DNA of 53,043 nucleotides from an uncultured bacterium (GTDB taxonomy: Bacteria; Verrucomicrobiota; Kiritimatiellia; PWTM01): positions 1 through 53,043 of the forward strand of contig CAACVY010000009.1 of assembly GCA_900661335.1 (NCBI GenBank). Direction: 5' to 3'. The notes under the pieces are model-generated. The model was given only the letters and a program-made list of their open reading frames with translations. It had not been told where the DNA came from and ran no database searches. Made by a program: the position numbers and the translations under genes. Shown here in pieces: positions 1 to 8,119 of this stretch (position 1 is its first letter; the number at the start of each line of letters is the position of its first letter).

Positions 1-286
1 AATGGAAAGAGGTGACGCAATGGCCAACTCGAAGCGGCTCGATGCCCGGCGTTTTGCGAACCTTGCTTGGTTACCGCACACGTCGGGCACTTCAGCGCAG
101 AGCGAGATTGGCCTTCTTCCCTCCTGTCACGCACGCGCATCGGAATGTGTGACACCAACGACCCGACCATGGGCCAGCGGGCGGCGAATGATCGTGGGAT
201 CTTCCACCGCAGAGCACGCCAGCGTTGTGCGCGCGGCTGGTCAATACGCCTCGACTGCGCTAAAGTCCCAACAGGAGATGCCCTGT
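1..286. other. left-edge region without a convincing gene
   Basis: The reading frame of the following secreted protein stays open to the window edge, but the upstream translation is low in hydrophobic structure and resembles no family I know, and the signal peptide begins only at 287. I read this stretch as intergenic or the tail of a neighbour lying outside the window. No promoter or terminator was convincing. Confidence 0.4.
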
Positions 287-1129
287 ATGCGACACGCTCG
301 GATGTGGACAGCAGTCGGTGTGGCGTTGCTGGCTCGGGCAACTTTGGCGGCCCCGGTGATTGAACACACGCCGGTGGATGTGGGTGTCCGCGGCCAGCCA
401 CTGATGATCCGTGCCCGCGTGGATGGGCGGGGGCGGCCGGTCAAAAGCGTGACGCTCTTTTACAGCACGGCCAAAGACGCGGCGCCGTTTTCGGTCCCGA
501 TGCAATCCGGAGGAGCTCAAACTTGGGTCGGCACGATCCCCGGCGGAGTCTCTGCGGCGCTGTCGCAGTTGAGCTACTACATCGCGGCGGAAGACGATCG
601 AGGCGCCACCGCGGAGACGCCATGGTATGTGGTGAAGTTGCAAGAACCTACGGCGACGGGAGCCCCTGCCTCGCAGCCGGCCTGGGTGAAACCGGCGCTG
701 ATCGGCGGGGGAGTTTTAGCGGCCGGAAGCATCGCCGCGGCGGTGATCGCTGCCAATAGCGGCGGGGATGGTGGCAGCGGCGGCCCGAGTCCCGGCGATC
801 TGGCCGGGCAGTACATCGGAACGGTCACGCGATGCCAAGCCTTGTCGGGCGCACCGCCCTCCTGCGAAAGCCATGGCTGCACCATTCGCATCGCCACAGA
901 TGGCACGGTCAGCAGCAGTGACCTTCATCCGGGGCAGTCCATGCAGACCCGCCTGTCTGGCCAAAACTTTGTCCTGACCGCGATCGTACGCGCACCCGGC
1001 CGCGACGGCGAGGTGCGGTATATCGGAACGGTCGTCGGCACACGAATCGTCGGGACGGTAGAAGGGTCCGCAGGCACCGGCACCAACACCGTCGTGTACA
1101 GTGGCACTTTCTCCGCGGTGAAGCAGTAA
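287..1129 (+). CDS. secreted or membrane-anchored hypothetical protein
   Basis: A 280-aa protein of unknown function. The start at 287 was chosen because AGGAG lies 9 nt upstream and the first ~22 residues form a signal peptide (charged MRHAR, hydrophobic core, ALA-type end). Residues ~25-115 look like an Ig-like beta domain about substance geometry such as 'VKSVTLFY', a type often found in secreted PVC and deltaproteobacterial proteins. A Pro/Ala linker leads to a hydrophobic Gly/Ala-rich segment at ~133-155 that is likely membrane-spanning, then a Gly/Ser linker and a C-terminal ~105-aa beta-rich domain with three cysteines. The gene stops 4 nt before the uracil-DNA glycosylase start, so the two may be cotranscribed, although no functional link is evident. 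An in-frame ATG at 278 is a weaker start. Confidence 0.6.
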   Translation: MRHARMWTAVGVALLARATLAAPVIEHTPVDVGVRGQPLMIRARVDGRGRPVKSVTLFYSTAKDAAPFSVPMQSGGAQTWVGTIPGGVSAALSQLSYYIAAEDDRGATAETPWYVVKLQEPTATGAPASQPAWVKPALIGGGVLAAGSIAAAVIAANSGGDGGSGGPSPGDLAGQYIGTVTRCQALSGAPPSCESHGCTIRIATDGTVSSSDLHPGQSMQTRLSGQNFVLTAIVRAPGRDGEVRYIGTVVGTRIVGTVEGSAGTGTNTVVYSGTFSAVKQ

Positions 1130-1133
1130 CGCG

Positions 1134-1958
1134 ATGGTGGAGCCCACCACGATGGCGCTTTCCCACTCCCAGGCGATGGGCAACTCAGCTCCCGGCCACA
1201 CGGCCGTCGCGCAGGCCCGTACGCACCTGCGCGAAGCGCTCGAAAGCTTGATCCAGTGGGCAGAGGACCTGCAGGAGTGCGGGGTGGGCCATGTAGAGTG
1301 CGATCCTGCCGCGCTGAGTCAGCTCGTGGTGCCGCCAACCGCTCAAAAGCGGCCGGAAGAGCGGTTGGCCGAAATCGCGCGTAGGATCGCGCAGTGCCGG
1401 CGCTGCCCGTTGCACCGTACGCGCACACGCACGGTGCCTGGACAAGGCAATCCGAGCCCGGAGTTAGTGTTCGTGGGCGAGGGGCCCGGGACCGAAGAAG
1501 ATCGGCAAGGGCTGGCGTTCGTCGGGCCTGCGGGGCAATTGCTGACCCGACTCATTCGAGCGCTCGGAATGACGCGGGAAGAAGTGTTCATCGCGAACAT
1601 CGTCAAATGCCGCCCGACCGAGCGGAACGAGGGCGTTCGGGACCGTCCGCCGACAGATGAAGAGATGAGCGCCTGCCTCCCCTACCTGCACGAACAACTG
1701 GACGTCCTACGCCCGAAAGTCATCGTGTGCCTGGGAGCGACCGCGCTGCGAGGCTTGCTCGGGCTCCAGGGGATCAGCCGTTTACGGGGTAAATGGCAGA
1801 ACTATCGGGGGATTCCGGTGATGCCAACATATCACCCGTCGTATTTGCTCCGCGCGGGCGGCGAAGGCAAAGAGCTGTACTGGCAGGTGTGGGAGGACAT
1901 GTGCGAAGTCCTTCGCCAGTTAGGGCGTCCGGTGCCCGAGCGGCGACGGCGCTCCTAA
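1134..1958 (+). CDS. uracil-DNA glycosylase, family 4 (UdgA type)
   Basis: Excises uracil from DNA as the first step of base-excision repair in the cytoplasm. The catalytic core covers residues ~80-260 of 274. Motif GEGPGTEED is at 115-123 and the HPSYLLR motif at 234-240. Cysteines 88, 91, 159 (KCRP) and 181 (before LPYL) match the 4Fe-4S ligands of family-4 enzymes. The first ~80 residues are a low-complexity N-terminal extension, common in this family when annotated as 'SPO1 DNA polymerase-related'. Start 1134 follows the previous stop by 4 nt; ATG 1152, preceded by GGTGGAG, is an equally possible start and would shorten the protein by six residues. Assignment to family 4 is firm; the exact start is not. 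Confidence 0.92.
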   Translation: MVEPTTMALSHSQAMGNSAPGHTAVAQARTHLREALESLIQWAEDLQECGVGHVECDPAALSQLVVPPTAQKRPEERLAEIARRIAQCRRCPLHRTRTRTVPGQGNPSPELVFVGEGPGTEEDRQGLAFVGPAGQLLTRLIRALGMTREEVFIANIVKCRPTERNEGVRDRPPTDEEMSACLPYLHEQLDVLRPKVIVCLGATALRGLLGLQGISRLRGKWQNYRGIPVMPTYHPSYLLRAGGEGKELYWQVWEDMCEVLRQLGRPVPERRRRS

Positions 1959-2352
1959 ATCTGCGTCGTCGGACACCTTGGGACTGGAGCGGATCCCCCC
2001 TCACGTTACATGTGCGACTGGGACGTGACTTGGGTGTCCTTGAGTCCCGTGGAGCCGCGTTTTGTGACGGCATTCCACGGCGCTGTGGCCAGGGCAAGAT
2101 CTCCTAGCGAACCGGCGCCGTACTCCTGGCAGGCTGACCATGGACGAACCGGACGTTCGACTGAAGGGCCTTCCATGCTTCGCGGGGGGCGGTTCTTCAA
2201 TCAAGCTGACGGGAGGCAATTCTCAGCCCGCGAGCCGATCCGTCCAAGCGTCCGATGACCCACCCACGTTGGCTTCTGCGGCAGCGTGCGAGCAGGAGTC
2301 TCACGCAGCGTGCGGCTCCGAGAGATTCGGATTCCTCCGCACCGTCGCGGCG
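1959..2352. other. intergenic, convergent genes, nothing recognised
   Basis: About 390 nt between the uracil-DNA glycosylase (plus) and the HAD phosphatase (minus). Open frames here lack initiation signals and family resemblance. No terminator with a T-run, tRNA or repeat was found. Confidence 0.5.
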
Positions 2353-2994
2353 TCACTTGCCTCCACTGGACAGTCCCTTCGGCAACCACGACCGAACCCA
2401 CGCGATGGTCGCTGCGTTGTCGGTATGAACCCACGCGCGGATCCCGAGCCGGCGAGCGGTCTGGCAGTTGACGGGATCGTCATCCACGAACACGCACTCC
2501 GCCGGGTCCAACCCCAACCGCTCCAACGCGCGGCGAAAAAATGCTTCGTCCGGCTTTCGGACACCCAGGACGTACGACAGCGCATCGCCCGAGTGAACGG
2601 CAATTTCGGGAAACGCCTGGTAGACCCAGGGCACATGCATTTCGCTCGTGTTCGAGAGGTACCAAATGTGAACCACTTGGGAGAACTCGTGCCAGGCCTG
2701 CACAATTTCGCGATTGGGGCGAAACATCTGGCGCCAGATCGCCACAAATTCTTCGTCCGAGCCGCGAAACCCGATTCCTTGACGAACCCGATGAAGGAAC
2801 TCCTTCCGAGTCAACTGGCCGGTCTCGTACAGCGCGAGGATCGGATCGGACTCGAACCATGTTCGAAACTCAGCGGCCGTCGCGGGGAGTTTCCCCTCGC
2901 ACCGCACCAGCGTCCGAGCCGCCGGCAGATCGAAGTCCAGATGCAGCACCACGCCGCCCAAATCGGACAGCAGGTGACGCACAAGTCGGGTCAT
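2353..2994 (-). CDS. HAD-superfamily phosphatase (YihX/HAD-IA type)
   Basis: A 213-aa haloacid-dehalogenase-fold hydrolase, probably a cytosolic phosphatase for a small phosphorylated metabolite. All four HAD motifs are visible: motif I SDLGGV with nucleophile Asp11, motif II SNTS at 114-117, motif III KPD at 147-149 (Lys147), and motif IV VDDDPVN around Asp171-173. The second aspartate of motif I is replaced by Gly (D-L-G), as is usual in the YihX-like branch (DLGNV), whose E. coli member acts on glucose-1-phosphate; substrate here is not inferable. Its ATG overlaps the argC stop in an ATGA, so the two are translationally coupled and cotranscribed. A role in arginine synthesis is possible only by association. 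Confidence 0.85.
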   Translation of the reverse strand: MTRLVRHLLSDLGGVVLHLDFDLPAARTLVRCEGKLPATAAEFRTWFESDPILALYETGQLTRKEFLHRVRQGIGFRGSDEEFVAIWRQMFRPNREIVQAWHEFSQVVHIWYLSNTSEMHVPWVYQAFPEIAVHSGDALSYVLGVRKPDEAFFRRALERLGLDPAECVFVDDDPVNCQTARRLGIRAWVHTDNAATIAWVRSWLPKGLSSGGK

Positions 2995-4049
2995 GGATTC
3001 GAGCCGAATTTCATTAGCCCCATCGTCTGGGGTAGGCCGAAGAGGACGTTCATATTCTGCACTGCGTTGCCCGCCTGCCCTTTGACGAGGTTGTCGATGT
3101 GGGAGATGACCCTCAACGTGTTCGTGCGTTCATCCACGTCCACGATCAAATTGCAGAAGTTCGAACCACGGACGTGGACGGTTCCAATCGCCGCCGAGCG
3201 GTCGTAAATGCGGACGAAGGGGTGCGAAGCGTGATAAGTCCGGTAGGCTTCAAGAACTTGCGCGCGGCCGACTCCGGGTCGGAGCTCGCCGTACAGGCAT
3301 GAAAGGATCCCACGGCACATGGGGACGACCTGAGCAGTGAACACGATTCGGTACGGCCGCCCCGACAGGCGCTCGAGCTCCTGCTCGATTTCGCACACGT
3401 GCTGGTGCCCTGAAAGCCGGTACGCGTTCATGTTCTCGTAGCGCACAGGGTAGTGATGCGCTGCCTGCGGCTTCTTGCCGGCCCCGGAGACGGCAGTCTT
3501 GCAGTCGCAAATCACTCGGTCAGGATCGATCAGGTCGTATCGGGCGGCGGGCGCTAGACCCAGCAACACGCTGACGGCGAAACATCCGGCGTTGCCCACC
3601 AGCCGGGCATCTGAGTTGAGACGAGGGGATTCGAGTTCGGGCAAGCCGTACACCGCCTGGGGCAGCAGATGCGGCGAGGCATGGGCGATCGGCTTGCCCG
3701 CCCGCCGGGCGTACTCGTTGTACACCTCGAGCTGTTGAAAACGGAAGTCGCCGCTGAAATCAATGATCTTGGCGCCCCGCTGGAGTTCGTCTTCGGCGTA
3801 CTTCATGCCCACCCCATCCGGAGTCGCGAAAAATACGACGTCAGCAGGCTCCTTCGCGCGTGGGTCGTCGTAGGAAAGGATTGGCTCGTCGCAGAAACCC
3901 TTCAGATGCGGCCACAGGTCACTCATGGCGATGCCCACGTCGGCCGCAGCCACCAACCGAGTGATCTTCACCTCGGGATGGCCCAAAAGCAGTTCCACCA
4001 ACCCCACGCCGCCATAGCCGCCCGCGCCGATCACTTTCGCACGAATCAT
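2991..4049 (-). CDS. argC: N-acetyl-gamma-glutamyl-phosphate reductase
   Basis: NADPH-dependent reduction of N-acetylglutamyl phosphate to the semialdehyde, the third step of arginine biosynthesis, in the cytosol. 352 aa with the start at 4049, where the NAD(P)-binding GAGGYGG follows at residues 8-14 and an AGG-containing ribosome site precedes; an upstream in-frame ATG at 4085 falls inside a leader hairpin and is less likely. The catalytic Cys156 sits in GNAGCFAVS, where most ArgC have GNPGCYPT; the Pro-to-Ala change is unusual but the nucleophile is kept. The active-site His is H217 in GHQHVCEIEQ. Length and domain order match the 'type 1' ArgC group. No other arg gene is adjacent. It is followed by the HAD phosphatase with a 4-nt overlap. 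Confidence 0.93.
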   Translation of the reverse strand: MIRAKVIGAGGYGGVGLVELLLGHPEVKITRLVAAADVGIAMSDLWPHLKGFCDEPILSYDDPRAKEPADVVFFATPDGVGMKYAEDELQRGAKIIDFSGDFRFQQLEVYNEYARRAGKPIAHASPHLLPQAVYGLPELESPRLNSDARLVGNAGCFAVSVLLGLAPAARYDLIDPDRVICDCKTAVSGAGKKPQAAHHYPVRYENMNAYRLSGHQHVCEIEQELERLSGRPYRIVFTAQVVPMCRGILSCLYGELRPGVGRAQVLEAYRTYHASHPFVRIYDRSAAIGTVHVRGSNFCNLIVDVDERTNTLRVISHIDNLVKGQAGNAVQNMNVLFGLPQTMGLMKFGSNP

Positions 4050-4156
4050 GTCCTGTCTCGCTCCGTTGGATCGAAGGTGCCACACTGCACCTCCGGTGCA
4101 GAGTAGCGAATTCGGGCTAGCTCGACAAACCTTACTCGCTCCGTGGGATCACGCGG
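4050..4156 (-). promoter_or_regulatory. argC leader: hairpin and duplicated 16-mer
   Basis: Upstream of argC a perfect 7-bp hairpin (arms 4085-4091 and 4095-4101, 3-nt loop) lies between two near-identical 16-mers at 4057-4072 and 4135-4150 (15 of 16 bases the same, spaced 78 bp). A possible sigma-70 promoter reads on the minus strand as TTGTCG (4123-4128), 17-nt spacer, TACTCT (4100-4105). The nearer repeat overlaps the ribosome-binding region. This is what an operator or attenuator could look like, but I cannot assign a regulator; it does not resemble an ARG box that I recognise. Confidence 0.35.
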
Positions 4157-4469
4157 TCCAACGGAACGCACCACTTCAGAGCCCGCCACTCTCCCACCCT
4201 GAGCCGCTCACCGGACATCCCTCATGGTCCAGAGTCCAGGGTAGCCACTTGGTCGGGGCGCACCGCGACATCGCTACCTTCGAGGGAGGCGGTTGGGACG
4301 GTCGCCTGCCGCCCGGCGCGCACAGTGGTTTAGCTGAGGGCCGCCGGCACTCCGACACACGTCGTTCTCCGTAAGCCTATGCACGATCCGTGCTGCGCTG
4401 CGGACTGGAACCTCTTCGCATCCGGCGTATAGTTCAGGTGGTACACGCTACTTAGAAAGGGTCACCGAG
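4157..4469. other. intergenic between divergent argC and tpx
   Basis: No gene seen. The 3' part carries a TATAGT hexamer at 4428-4433 that could be the -10 element for tpx; the matching -35 (CTGGAA at 4405-4410) is weak. A ribosome site GAAAGGG lies just before the tpx ATG. Confidence 0.4.
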
Positions 4470-4991
4470 ATGGCCACGGTCACGTTCAAAGGAACACCGT
4501 ATCGGATTGCGGAAGGGTTTCCGTCGGTGGGTCAGTTGGCGCCAGCGTGTTGGCTGACCAAGGGGGACTTGTCCGATGTTGGGCTGGATGCATGGACCGG
4601 CAAGGTCAAGATTATGAGCATCGTTCCCAGCTTGGACACTTCGGTGTGCGCGTTATCGGCCCGCAAATTCGATGAAGCCGTCGCGCGTCTTCCAGATGTC
4701 GTACTGCTCAACATCTCCATGGATCTTCCCTTCGCCCAGTCCCGGTTTTGCCACAGCGAACATCTGCAGAACATCGTCACGCTCTCGGCGTTCCGTTCAC
4801 CACGCTTCGGCGAGGACTACGGGGTCCGAATTCTCGAAGGGCCTTTGGCCGGCCTTCTGGCGCGGGGGGTGCTTGTGCTTTCACGTGACAACATCGTGAC
4901 CTACGCTCAGCTGGTCCCCGCAATCGAGCAAGAGCCTGACTACGCCGCTGCCCTGGACGCCGCCCGGGCAACGTTGGCTGGCATTGGCTGA
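4470..4991 (+). CDS. tpx: thiol peroxidase (atypical 2-Cys peroxiredoxin)
   Basis: Reduces hydrogen and alkyl peroxides using thioredoxin, protecting the cytosol or periplasm from oxidative damage. The 173-aa protein is colinear with E. coli Tpx: MATVTFKG start, peroxidatic Cys60 in PSLDTSVC with Thr57 and Pro53, resolving Cys94 in SRFCHSEHLQN, conserved Arg109 in TLSAFR, and a C-terminal EPDYAAAL. Both redox cysteines are present, so it should be active. A ribosome site GAAAGGG precedes the ATG. It stands alone between argC (divergent) and the BON lipoprotein, with 267 nt of non-coding sequence after it. Identification is secure from sequence; localisation is not determined because no signal peptide is seen. 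Confidence 0.94.
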   Translation: MATVTFKGTPYRIAEGFPSVGQLAPACWLTKGDLSDVGLDAWTGKVKIMSIVPSLDTSVCALSARKFDEAVARLPDVVLLNISMDLPFAQSRFCHSEHLQNIVTLSAFRSPRFGEDYGVRILEGPLAGLLARGVLVLSRDNIVTYAQLVPAIEQEPDYAAALDAARATLAGIG

Positions 4992-5258
4992 ACCTCCGCA
5001 TCAACCTACGGACTTCGCTTTACGGGTCACGGTCACTGCCTCGTGTGGGAGGGCCACGAGTATGGAGTTGCGCGGGGGCAAAAGAAGTGAGGCATTGCGG
5101 GTTGAGATGCGCTTTCTATCGGCACGCATCAGGTCCAGACCTGGCAGCCTGCGAATTTCAACGCTAGCAGTTCGGAGGGCATCGGTGCTCGGTGAACGGT
5201 TGCGCGAGTCGCGCAGCGCGGCACAGGCGAGTATAGTGGAAGCAGAGGAGAGCGAGCC

Positions 5259-5600
5259 ATGAGAAGGATGATCGGATTGAGCGTTGGGTGCGTCATCGGG
5301 ATGGCGGTGGTGTTGGCCGCATGCGTGAGCGAGCCTCCGAAACCTGTCGTCGGTCAGTTTGTCGATGACCAAGCCATCGTGGCGGCGGTTCGGGAGCGTT
5401 TGAGCGCCGATCCGGTCACGCGCGACCACGTGATCGGCGTGCGCAGCTTCCGAGGGTGCGTCACGCTGAGCGGTTCGGTGCCTACCGAAGTGCGCGCGCG
5501 AGCGCTGAGCATCGCCCGGCAAACCCAGGGCGTGCGCATGGTCGACGACCGGATGAACACGCTCACGGGATTTGAGTACCGCTCGGTGGCTCGTCCATGA
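5259..5600 (+). CDS. BON-domain lipoprotein
   Basis: A 113-aa exported lipoprotein. A signal peptide ends in the lipobox VLAAC with the lipidated Cys22; residues ~36-105 form one BON domain (alternating helix-strand pattern, hydrophobic VTLSGSV strand), a small phospholipid- or envelope-binding module known from OsmY. Ribosome site AGAGGAGAG precedes the ATG. Its stop overlaps the ATG of the TPR protein in ATGA (5597-5600), so both are made together and may act together at the envelope. Most BON proteins in envelopes are linked to osmotic or membrane stress; no such evidence exists here beyond the domain. Confidence 0.83.
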   Translation: MRRMIGLSVGCVIGMAVVLAACVSEPPKPVVGQFVDDQAIVAAVRERLSADPVTRDHVIGVRSFRGCVTLSGSVPTEVRARALSIARQTQGVRMVDDRMNTLTGFEYRSVARP

Positions 5601-6763
5601 CCGATTCGCCCTCGACGACTCCGCGCGACATCTACGTTCAACGACCGCGGTCCTCGGGTCAAGTCCTTCGACGTCACCGGGGCACCCGCGAACGGCGCGA
5701 GCGGCCCGATTGGTCCCGCCGACTGGGACGACGGCTGTTGGTCGTGGCGATTCCCGCGGCACTGGGGGCCACGGCTTGGATCGTTGTCCGGCAACGCGAG
5801 CTCCGCGCGGCCCGGGACGTGACGCCCAGCACTGGCGGTCCGTTGGCCTCCGCGATCACGACCCCCGAACCAGAGCGGCCGCCCCCTCTCCCGCTGAAAC
5901 CCGACGAATCGATCTCCAGCCAGTTCCGGTTGGTTCGCGATTGGGAACGCACGGAGCAATCCGCGCTGCAAGAAATCGAGCGGAACCTCGATCGCGGTAT
6001 GGCCGAAGAAGCGCGCCGCTTGGCTACGCGGATGCTTGAGACCAACCCCGACAGCTTGACGATGCGGGAAATGCTCGGGTGGACACAGTTGCAAGATGGG
6101 GATCTGGCATCGGCCACGACGAACTTCCTAGCAGTGTTGCGGGCCGACCCCCAGCGCGCGAAGTCGAGGGCAGGTCTGGCCGAGGTGGTCCTGAAGCAAG
6201 AACGCTTCGACGTCGCACTCGACGCCGCGCGTTGGATCTTGGAACAAACTCCTCAGGACACCCGGGCTTTGAGAATTGCTTCGCGGGCCGCACTGGAAGT
6301 GGGAGAGTACGCCGCCGCGCAGCGCTACCTTCGGAGCTGGCTCGCCCAACAGCCCCAAAACCGCGAGGCCAAAGATCTTCTGGGTCTTTGCTGCCTTCGC
6401 TTAGGTGAATACGGCAAGGCCATCTTTTACCTGAGTGAGTTATGCCGGGATGGCAACGCTACCGAAGCCACCTACTTGAACCTCGCACTGGCCCACGCGC
6501 AAGCCGGACAAACCGGCGAGGTCGTGCGGGTACTGAGCGAGGCGGTCGAGCGCTTCTCCGTTCGTACGGTCGCATCATGGTTCGGCCGCACGGACATGGC
6601 GAGCCTCCGCGACCAACCCCAAGTGGCGTTGTTTCTGGATCGTCTGTTAAAAGACGCCGCGCCCACTCTAACCGTCCGGTTACCGGAACGTCCCGTGGTC
6701 TTCCCCGAGACCACCCCAGGCCTCCTCCCGCCCCCGGACATACTGTCCCCGCGCTATCGCTAA
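5597..6763 (+). CDS. membrane-anchored TPR protein
   Basis: A 388-aa protein with a cytosolic basic N-terminus, one membrane segment at ~46-64 and a C-terminal soluble part exposed outside the membrane. Residues ~120-330 hold about five tetratricopeptide repeats (recognisable by the A/G-x(2)-L-A...P-x-x-x-x-A pattern, for example around 195-290), then a Pro-rich tail. TPRs bind partner proteins; the coupled BON lipoprotein is the obvious candidate. The tail runs into a convergent tatA operon, the stops being only 17 nt apart. Specific function is unknown. Confidence 0.75.
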   Translation: MTDSPSTTPRDIYVQRPRSSGQVLRRHRGTRERRERPDWSRRLGRRLLVVAIPAALGATAWIVVRQRELRAARDVTPSTGGPLASAITTPEPERPPPLPLKPDESISSQFRLVRDWERTEQSALQEIERNLDRGMAEEARRLATRMLETNPDSLTMREMLGWTQLQDGDLASATTNFLAVLRADPQRAKSRAGLAEVVLKQERFDVALDAARWILEQTPQDTRALRIASRAALEVGEYAAAQRYLRSWLAQQPQNREAKDLLGLCCLRLGEYGKAIFYLSELCRDGNATEATYLNLALAHAQAGQTGEVVRVLSEAVERFSVRTVASWFGRTDMASLRDQPQVALFLDRLLKDAAPTLTVRLPERPVVFPETTPGLLPPPDILSPRYR

Positions 6764-6774
6764 ATTTCCGAGTT

Positions 6775-6789
6775 TCCGGCTCAGCCGGA
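6775..6789. other. hairpin between convergent TPR gene and tatA
   Basis: A 6-bp inverted repeat, TCCGGC / GCCGGA, with a 3-nt loop sits exactly between the two stop codons and overlaps the tatA stop. There is no T-run on either side, so it is not a canonical intrinsic terminator, but its position suits a bidirectional RNA 3'-end stabiliser. Confidence 0.4.
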
Positions 6790-7002
6790 CTTGGACTCCG
6801 ATTCGTCTTTCGGCTTGTTCTTCGTGGCCTCGGCCAGCTCCCGTTCCGCCTCCTCGCGCCCTTTCCGAAACTCCGCCATGCTGCGGCCTAACGCGCGGGA
6901 GATTTCCGGGATTTTTTTCCCGCCGAAGAGGAACACGATCAGGATGATGATCAGAATGATCTGCCCGGGACCCACATTGCTGGGACTGATGAATGCTGTC
7001 AT
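6781..7002 (-). CDS. tatA: Sec-independent translocase subunit TatA
   Basis: A subunit of the twin-arginine export pore that moves folded proteins over the inner membrane. 73 aa: a single N-terminal membrane helix (GQIILIIILIVFLF), the typical hinge FGGKKIPEISRALG, an amphipathic helix, and a charged Lys/Glu tail. The start at 7002 was chosen because GAGGAG sits 6 nt upstream of it; the ATG at 7008 abuts the ribosome site. It lies 18 nt after the lipoprotein gene, in an operon with the DNA glycosylase and the lipoprotein. TatB or TatE function cannot be separated by sequence alone. No tatC is in the window. Confidence 0.92.
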   Translation of the reverse strand: MTAFISPSNVGPGQIILIIILIVFLFGGKKIPEISRALGRSMAEFRKGREEAERELAEATKNKPKDESESKSG

Positions 7003-7020
7003 GGCCATCTCCTCGATCTG

Positions 7021-7377
7021 TTAAGGCGGACCGATCCAATCCCCGGCCCGCGCTTCACCATCTAAAATCTCCGCAATCACGAACTCCCCGGTGCGCCGGC
7101 CCGTGATTTGAATGTGCCCGACCGGCCGCGTCCCGCGCATGAGCGGAACCACTACGCCCATCGGCGGCACCACTACGCATTCGAGAACGACCCATCCATC
7201 TGCGGGCCGGGCGCGGATCACTCGACCGCAGGGGCGTGCCGCTGCGCCACCCGCCTCTAGACGGTTCGGCTGGGGCGAAGCACATCCCCATAGTAGTCCG
7301 AGACTCAAGGCTATGGGCCACCCCGCGGCCGACTTGGACTTGCGTTCTCGCCACGGTCCTAACCTCGATTCGTTCAC
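7021..7377 (-). CDS. small lipoprotein
   Basis: 118 aa from a GTG at 7375-7377 that overlaps the glycosylase stop in GTGA. An N-terminal signal peptide ends in LLWGC with lipidated Cys32. The mature part (~86 aa) has a small beta-barrel-like pattern ending GEARAGDWI; a similar short C-terminal motif is common in envelope lipoproteins of PVC bacteria, but I know no function. It is followed after 18 nt by tatA. The start is fixed mainly by the overlap and the signal peptide, because the ribosome site is weak. Confidence 0.65.
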   Translation of the reverse strand: MNESRLGPWRERKSKSAAGWPIALSLGLLWGCASPQPNRLEAGGAAARPCGRVIRARPADGWVVLECVVVPPMGVVVPLMRGTRPVGHIQITGRRTGEFVIAEILDGEARAGDWIGPP

Positions 7378-8030
7378 CGTCGTATCGTTGGCCAGCCTGC
7401 GAGAGGACACCCCTCGCACTTCGGTCGCGCGCGGCAATGCCGCTTCGCCAGCGCAACCAGAAGGGCATGATACTCGTTCCACATCCGGGTGTCACGCGGA
7501 AGTCGGCGGACGAACAATTGGGCCATCGCGTCGTAGGACATGTCGGGATCCGCCCACCCATGGCGTTCCAAGATCCGGCGAGTATAGGCGTCCACCACGA
7601 ACACCGGCCGCCCCGCCGCATAAAGCAAGATACTGTCGGCTGTTTCCGGCCCGATCCCATACGTGGCGAGCAAAATCCGCCGCAGTCGCCGGGTCGGCTC
7701 CCGGAACAAACGGTCCAACCGTCCCCCGTAACGGTCCACGATCAGGGAGGTCAGCGCACGCAACCGCCGTGCTTTCACATTCGGGTAGCCGGCCGGACGA
7801 ATCAGCGCGGCGAGTTGGTCCAACGGTAACTCGTGTAAACGTCGCACGGACAGCCGGCCGGCTGCGCGCAGTGCCCGGATGGCGCGCTCCACGTTCGCCC
7901 AGGCTGTGTTTTGCGTCAGGACCGCGCCCACCATGACCTCGAATGGGGTGCGGGCCGGCCACCAGTGCTGAGGTCCAAACGCCCGTTCCAAGGCACGAAA
8001 CACCTCGCGCGCTGGAAACCGTCGCCGCAT
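7374..8030 (-). CDS. endonuclease III-related DNA glycosylase (COG2231 type)
   Basis: HhH-GPD superfamily enzyme for removing damaged bases from DNA. Residues ~27-50 show the conserved PFEVMVGAVLTQNTAW, and the helix-hairpin-helix TYGIGPETADS is at 123-133, with the catalytic Asp147 in VVDAYT. The lysine that gives endonuclease III its lyase activity is Glu129 here (GIGPE), as in the COG2231/MagIII-like group, so a monofunctional glycosylase, perhaps on alkylated purines, is expected. Cys199, 205 and 208 suggest a metal or Fe-S site, but the fourth ligand of the usual C-x6-C-x2-C-x5-C set is missing. The start at 8030 is a choice; ATG 8063 is possible. Shares a 4-nt overlap with the lipoprotein. 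Confidence 0.84.
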   Translation of the reverse strand: MRRRFPAREVFRALERAFGPQHWWPARTPFEVMVGAVLTQNTAWANVERAIRALRAAGRLSVRRLHELPLDQLAALIRPAGYPNVKARRLRALTSLIVDRYGGRLDRLFREPTRRLRRILLATYGIGPETADSILLYAAGRPVFVVDAYTRRILERHGWADPDMSYDAMAQLFVRRLPRDTRMWNEYHALLVALAKRHCRARPKCEGCPLAGWPTIRR

Positions 8031-8119
8031 GGCTCGATTTTGACTTTTCCTCGAATTGTTCATTCAATGCCAGCGCAGTCAGGTCCATGGTAGCCAGACC
8101 TGAGTACGGAGACAGATCC

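Noticed and set aside
2140-3207. 355-aa plus-strand open frame
   Set aside because: Antisense to the HAD phosphatase and argC, both with intact catalytic motifs.
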